Of a stretch of DNA of 40,172 nt, positions 39,523 to 40,172 are shown piece after piece. A program made the translations under genes and the position numbers. Source of the DNA: JADJOY01 sp046331705 [NCBI: bacterium] (GTDB taxonomy: Bacteria; JADJOY01); assembly GCA_046331705.1 (NCBI GenBank), contig JAXLQJ010000065.1, positions 1 to 40,172 of the forward strand, in the 5' to 3' direction. Each line of letters starts with the position of its first letter. The stretch's first letter is position 1. The notes beneath the pieces are model-generated. The model worked only from the letters and a program-made list of their open reading frames with translations, did no database searches and was not told the origin of the DNA.

Positions 39523-40172
39523 TCAGTGCTTCCGAGCGACGGCGAGCCAGCCGCGCCCGCACGACCCGAGGGCGGGGTCGGCAGCAAGCCTGCCCTCGAG
39601 CGCGAGCAACGCCGCGCGATCGGCGGGCGTGAGCGCGCGCTCGGGATCGAGCGTCGCGGACCACGGACCCTCCAGCACGTGGTGGTGGCTCACCAGCGCG
39701 ACGGGCTCCAGTCCGGCGTCGACGAGCAATGCTTCGAGTGCCCGCGAATCGAAGTAGCGGACGAAGAGATCGTCGGGACGGTGCAGGACGCGGCCGTCGA
39801 GGGCTCGTGCCAGCTCGTCGGGATCGAGACCCCGGGCAGCGAGCAGACCGCCCGGCCACGCTTCGACGCTGACACAGGCGATGCCGCCGGGGCGCAGCAC
39901 GCGCGCGAGCTCCGCCACGGCGGAGCCCGGCTCTTCGAGATAGCAGCAGACCTCGATCGAGAGCGCGGCGTCGAACGAACCCGACGGCAGCTCGCCCACG
40001 TCGTAGGCGCTTCCCAATCCCAGCGTCACGTCGAGATCCGTGGTGGCGAGCGCCGCCGCCGCGTCGGCGAGCGCCGCGGCACTCGCGTCCACCAGCGTCA
40101 CGCGGCAACCCTGCTCGGCCAACGGCAGCGCCAGGCGGCCGGTGCCGCCGCCCAGATCGAGCAGGCGCGGGT
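39523..40172 (-). CDS. SAM-dependent methyltransferase, N-terminus beyond window
   Basis: A class I methyltransferase whose frame enters from the right edge. The visible 216 residues include motif I LLDLGGGTGRLALPLAEQG at the very edge, the acidic CRVTLVDAS strand, DAALSIEVCCYLEEPGSAVAELARVLRPGGIACVSVEAW (motifs II-III), and a C-terminal part with FVRYFDSRALEALLVDAGLEPVALVSHHHVLEGPW that resembles ubiquinone/menaquinone- and lipid-type methyltransferases. The last residues, GRGWLAVARKH, are typical of the fold end. The true start is outside the window, though only a few residues are likely missing. Substrate unknown. It converges with the pentapeptide-repeat gene across a 46-base gap. Confidence 0.85.
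   Translation of the reverse strand, partial: PRLLDLGGGTGRLALPLAEQGCRVTLVDASAAALADAAAALATTDLDVTLGLGSAYDVGELPSGSFDAALSIEVCCYLEEPGSAVAELARVLRPGGIACVSVEAWPGGLLAARGLDPDELARALDGRVLHRPDDLFVRYFDSRALEALLVDAGLEPVALVSHHHVLEGPWSATLDPERALTPADRAALLALEGRLAADPALGSCGRGWLAVARKH

Noticed and set aside
1-40172. Mobile elements, CRISPR, phage or toxin-antitoxin genes
   Set aside because: No transposase, integrase, direct-repeat-spacer array or toxin pair was seen in either strand.

Overview
The window is a dense, very GC-rich stretch of bacterial chromosome with about 32 protein genes, short intergenic gaps and many ATGA/GTGA start-stop overlaps. The gene mix (Rho, LptF, NtrB/NtrC with a sigma-54 activator, B12-dependent ribonucleotide reductase, B12-binding radical SAM enzyme, MeaB GTPase, coenzyme F420 genes, many secreted or membrane proteins of unknown function) suggests a Gram-negative, deltaproteobacteria-like lineage such as Myxococcota, Binatota or Desulfobacterota. 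This is inferred from content and style, not from a marker gene. No rRNA, tRNA, CRISPR array, insertion sequence, phage gene or plasmid gene was seen.

Layout. 1-5605: the 5' part of rho (-), then rluD and a pgeF/yfiH-like gene (+), then a minus-strand group ribF, an NTF2-like membrane-anchored protein and meaB, whose tail overlaps that of the yfiH gene. 5606-13440: lptF (+); mobA coupled to a processive-type glycosyltransferase (-); an ntrB-ntrC two-component pair followed by thiE and thiD (+). 13582-19426: a large exported coiled-coil protein, a tandem GRAM-like protein with a zinc ribbon, a small Cys-rich protein, and a 688-residue protein with a divergent class III nucleotidyl cyclase domain. 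19699-26950: a B12/radical SAM protein divergent from a five-gene unit (methyltransferase, large membrane protein, cofD, cofC, cofE) that ends in a strong hairpin.

27088-32173: a NarL-type regulator whose phosphoacceptor Asp is Glu, divergent from a membrane-anchored amidohydrolase homologue that has lost nearly all metal ligands; then an exported protein and a sulfatase-superfamily protein on the minus strand. 32312-36985: a LysM envelope protein with a near-consensus sigma-70 promoter, and class II ribonucleotide reductase nrdJ with its own promoter. 37043-39476: a putative leaderless leader peptide coupled to two membrane proteins, then a pentapeptide-repeat protein. 39523-end: a SAM methyltransferase cut by the window edge.

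The most distinctive items are the cyclase-like protein with replaced substrate-specifying residues, the pseudo-receiver regulator facing a pseudo-amidohydrolase across paired palindromes, the leaderless 20-codon leader ORF, and the F420 genes coupled to a membrane protein. Promoter-like elements recur as TTGNCN, a 17-18 base spacer and TANNCT. All functions are read from sequence motifs alone; no database search was possible.
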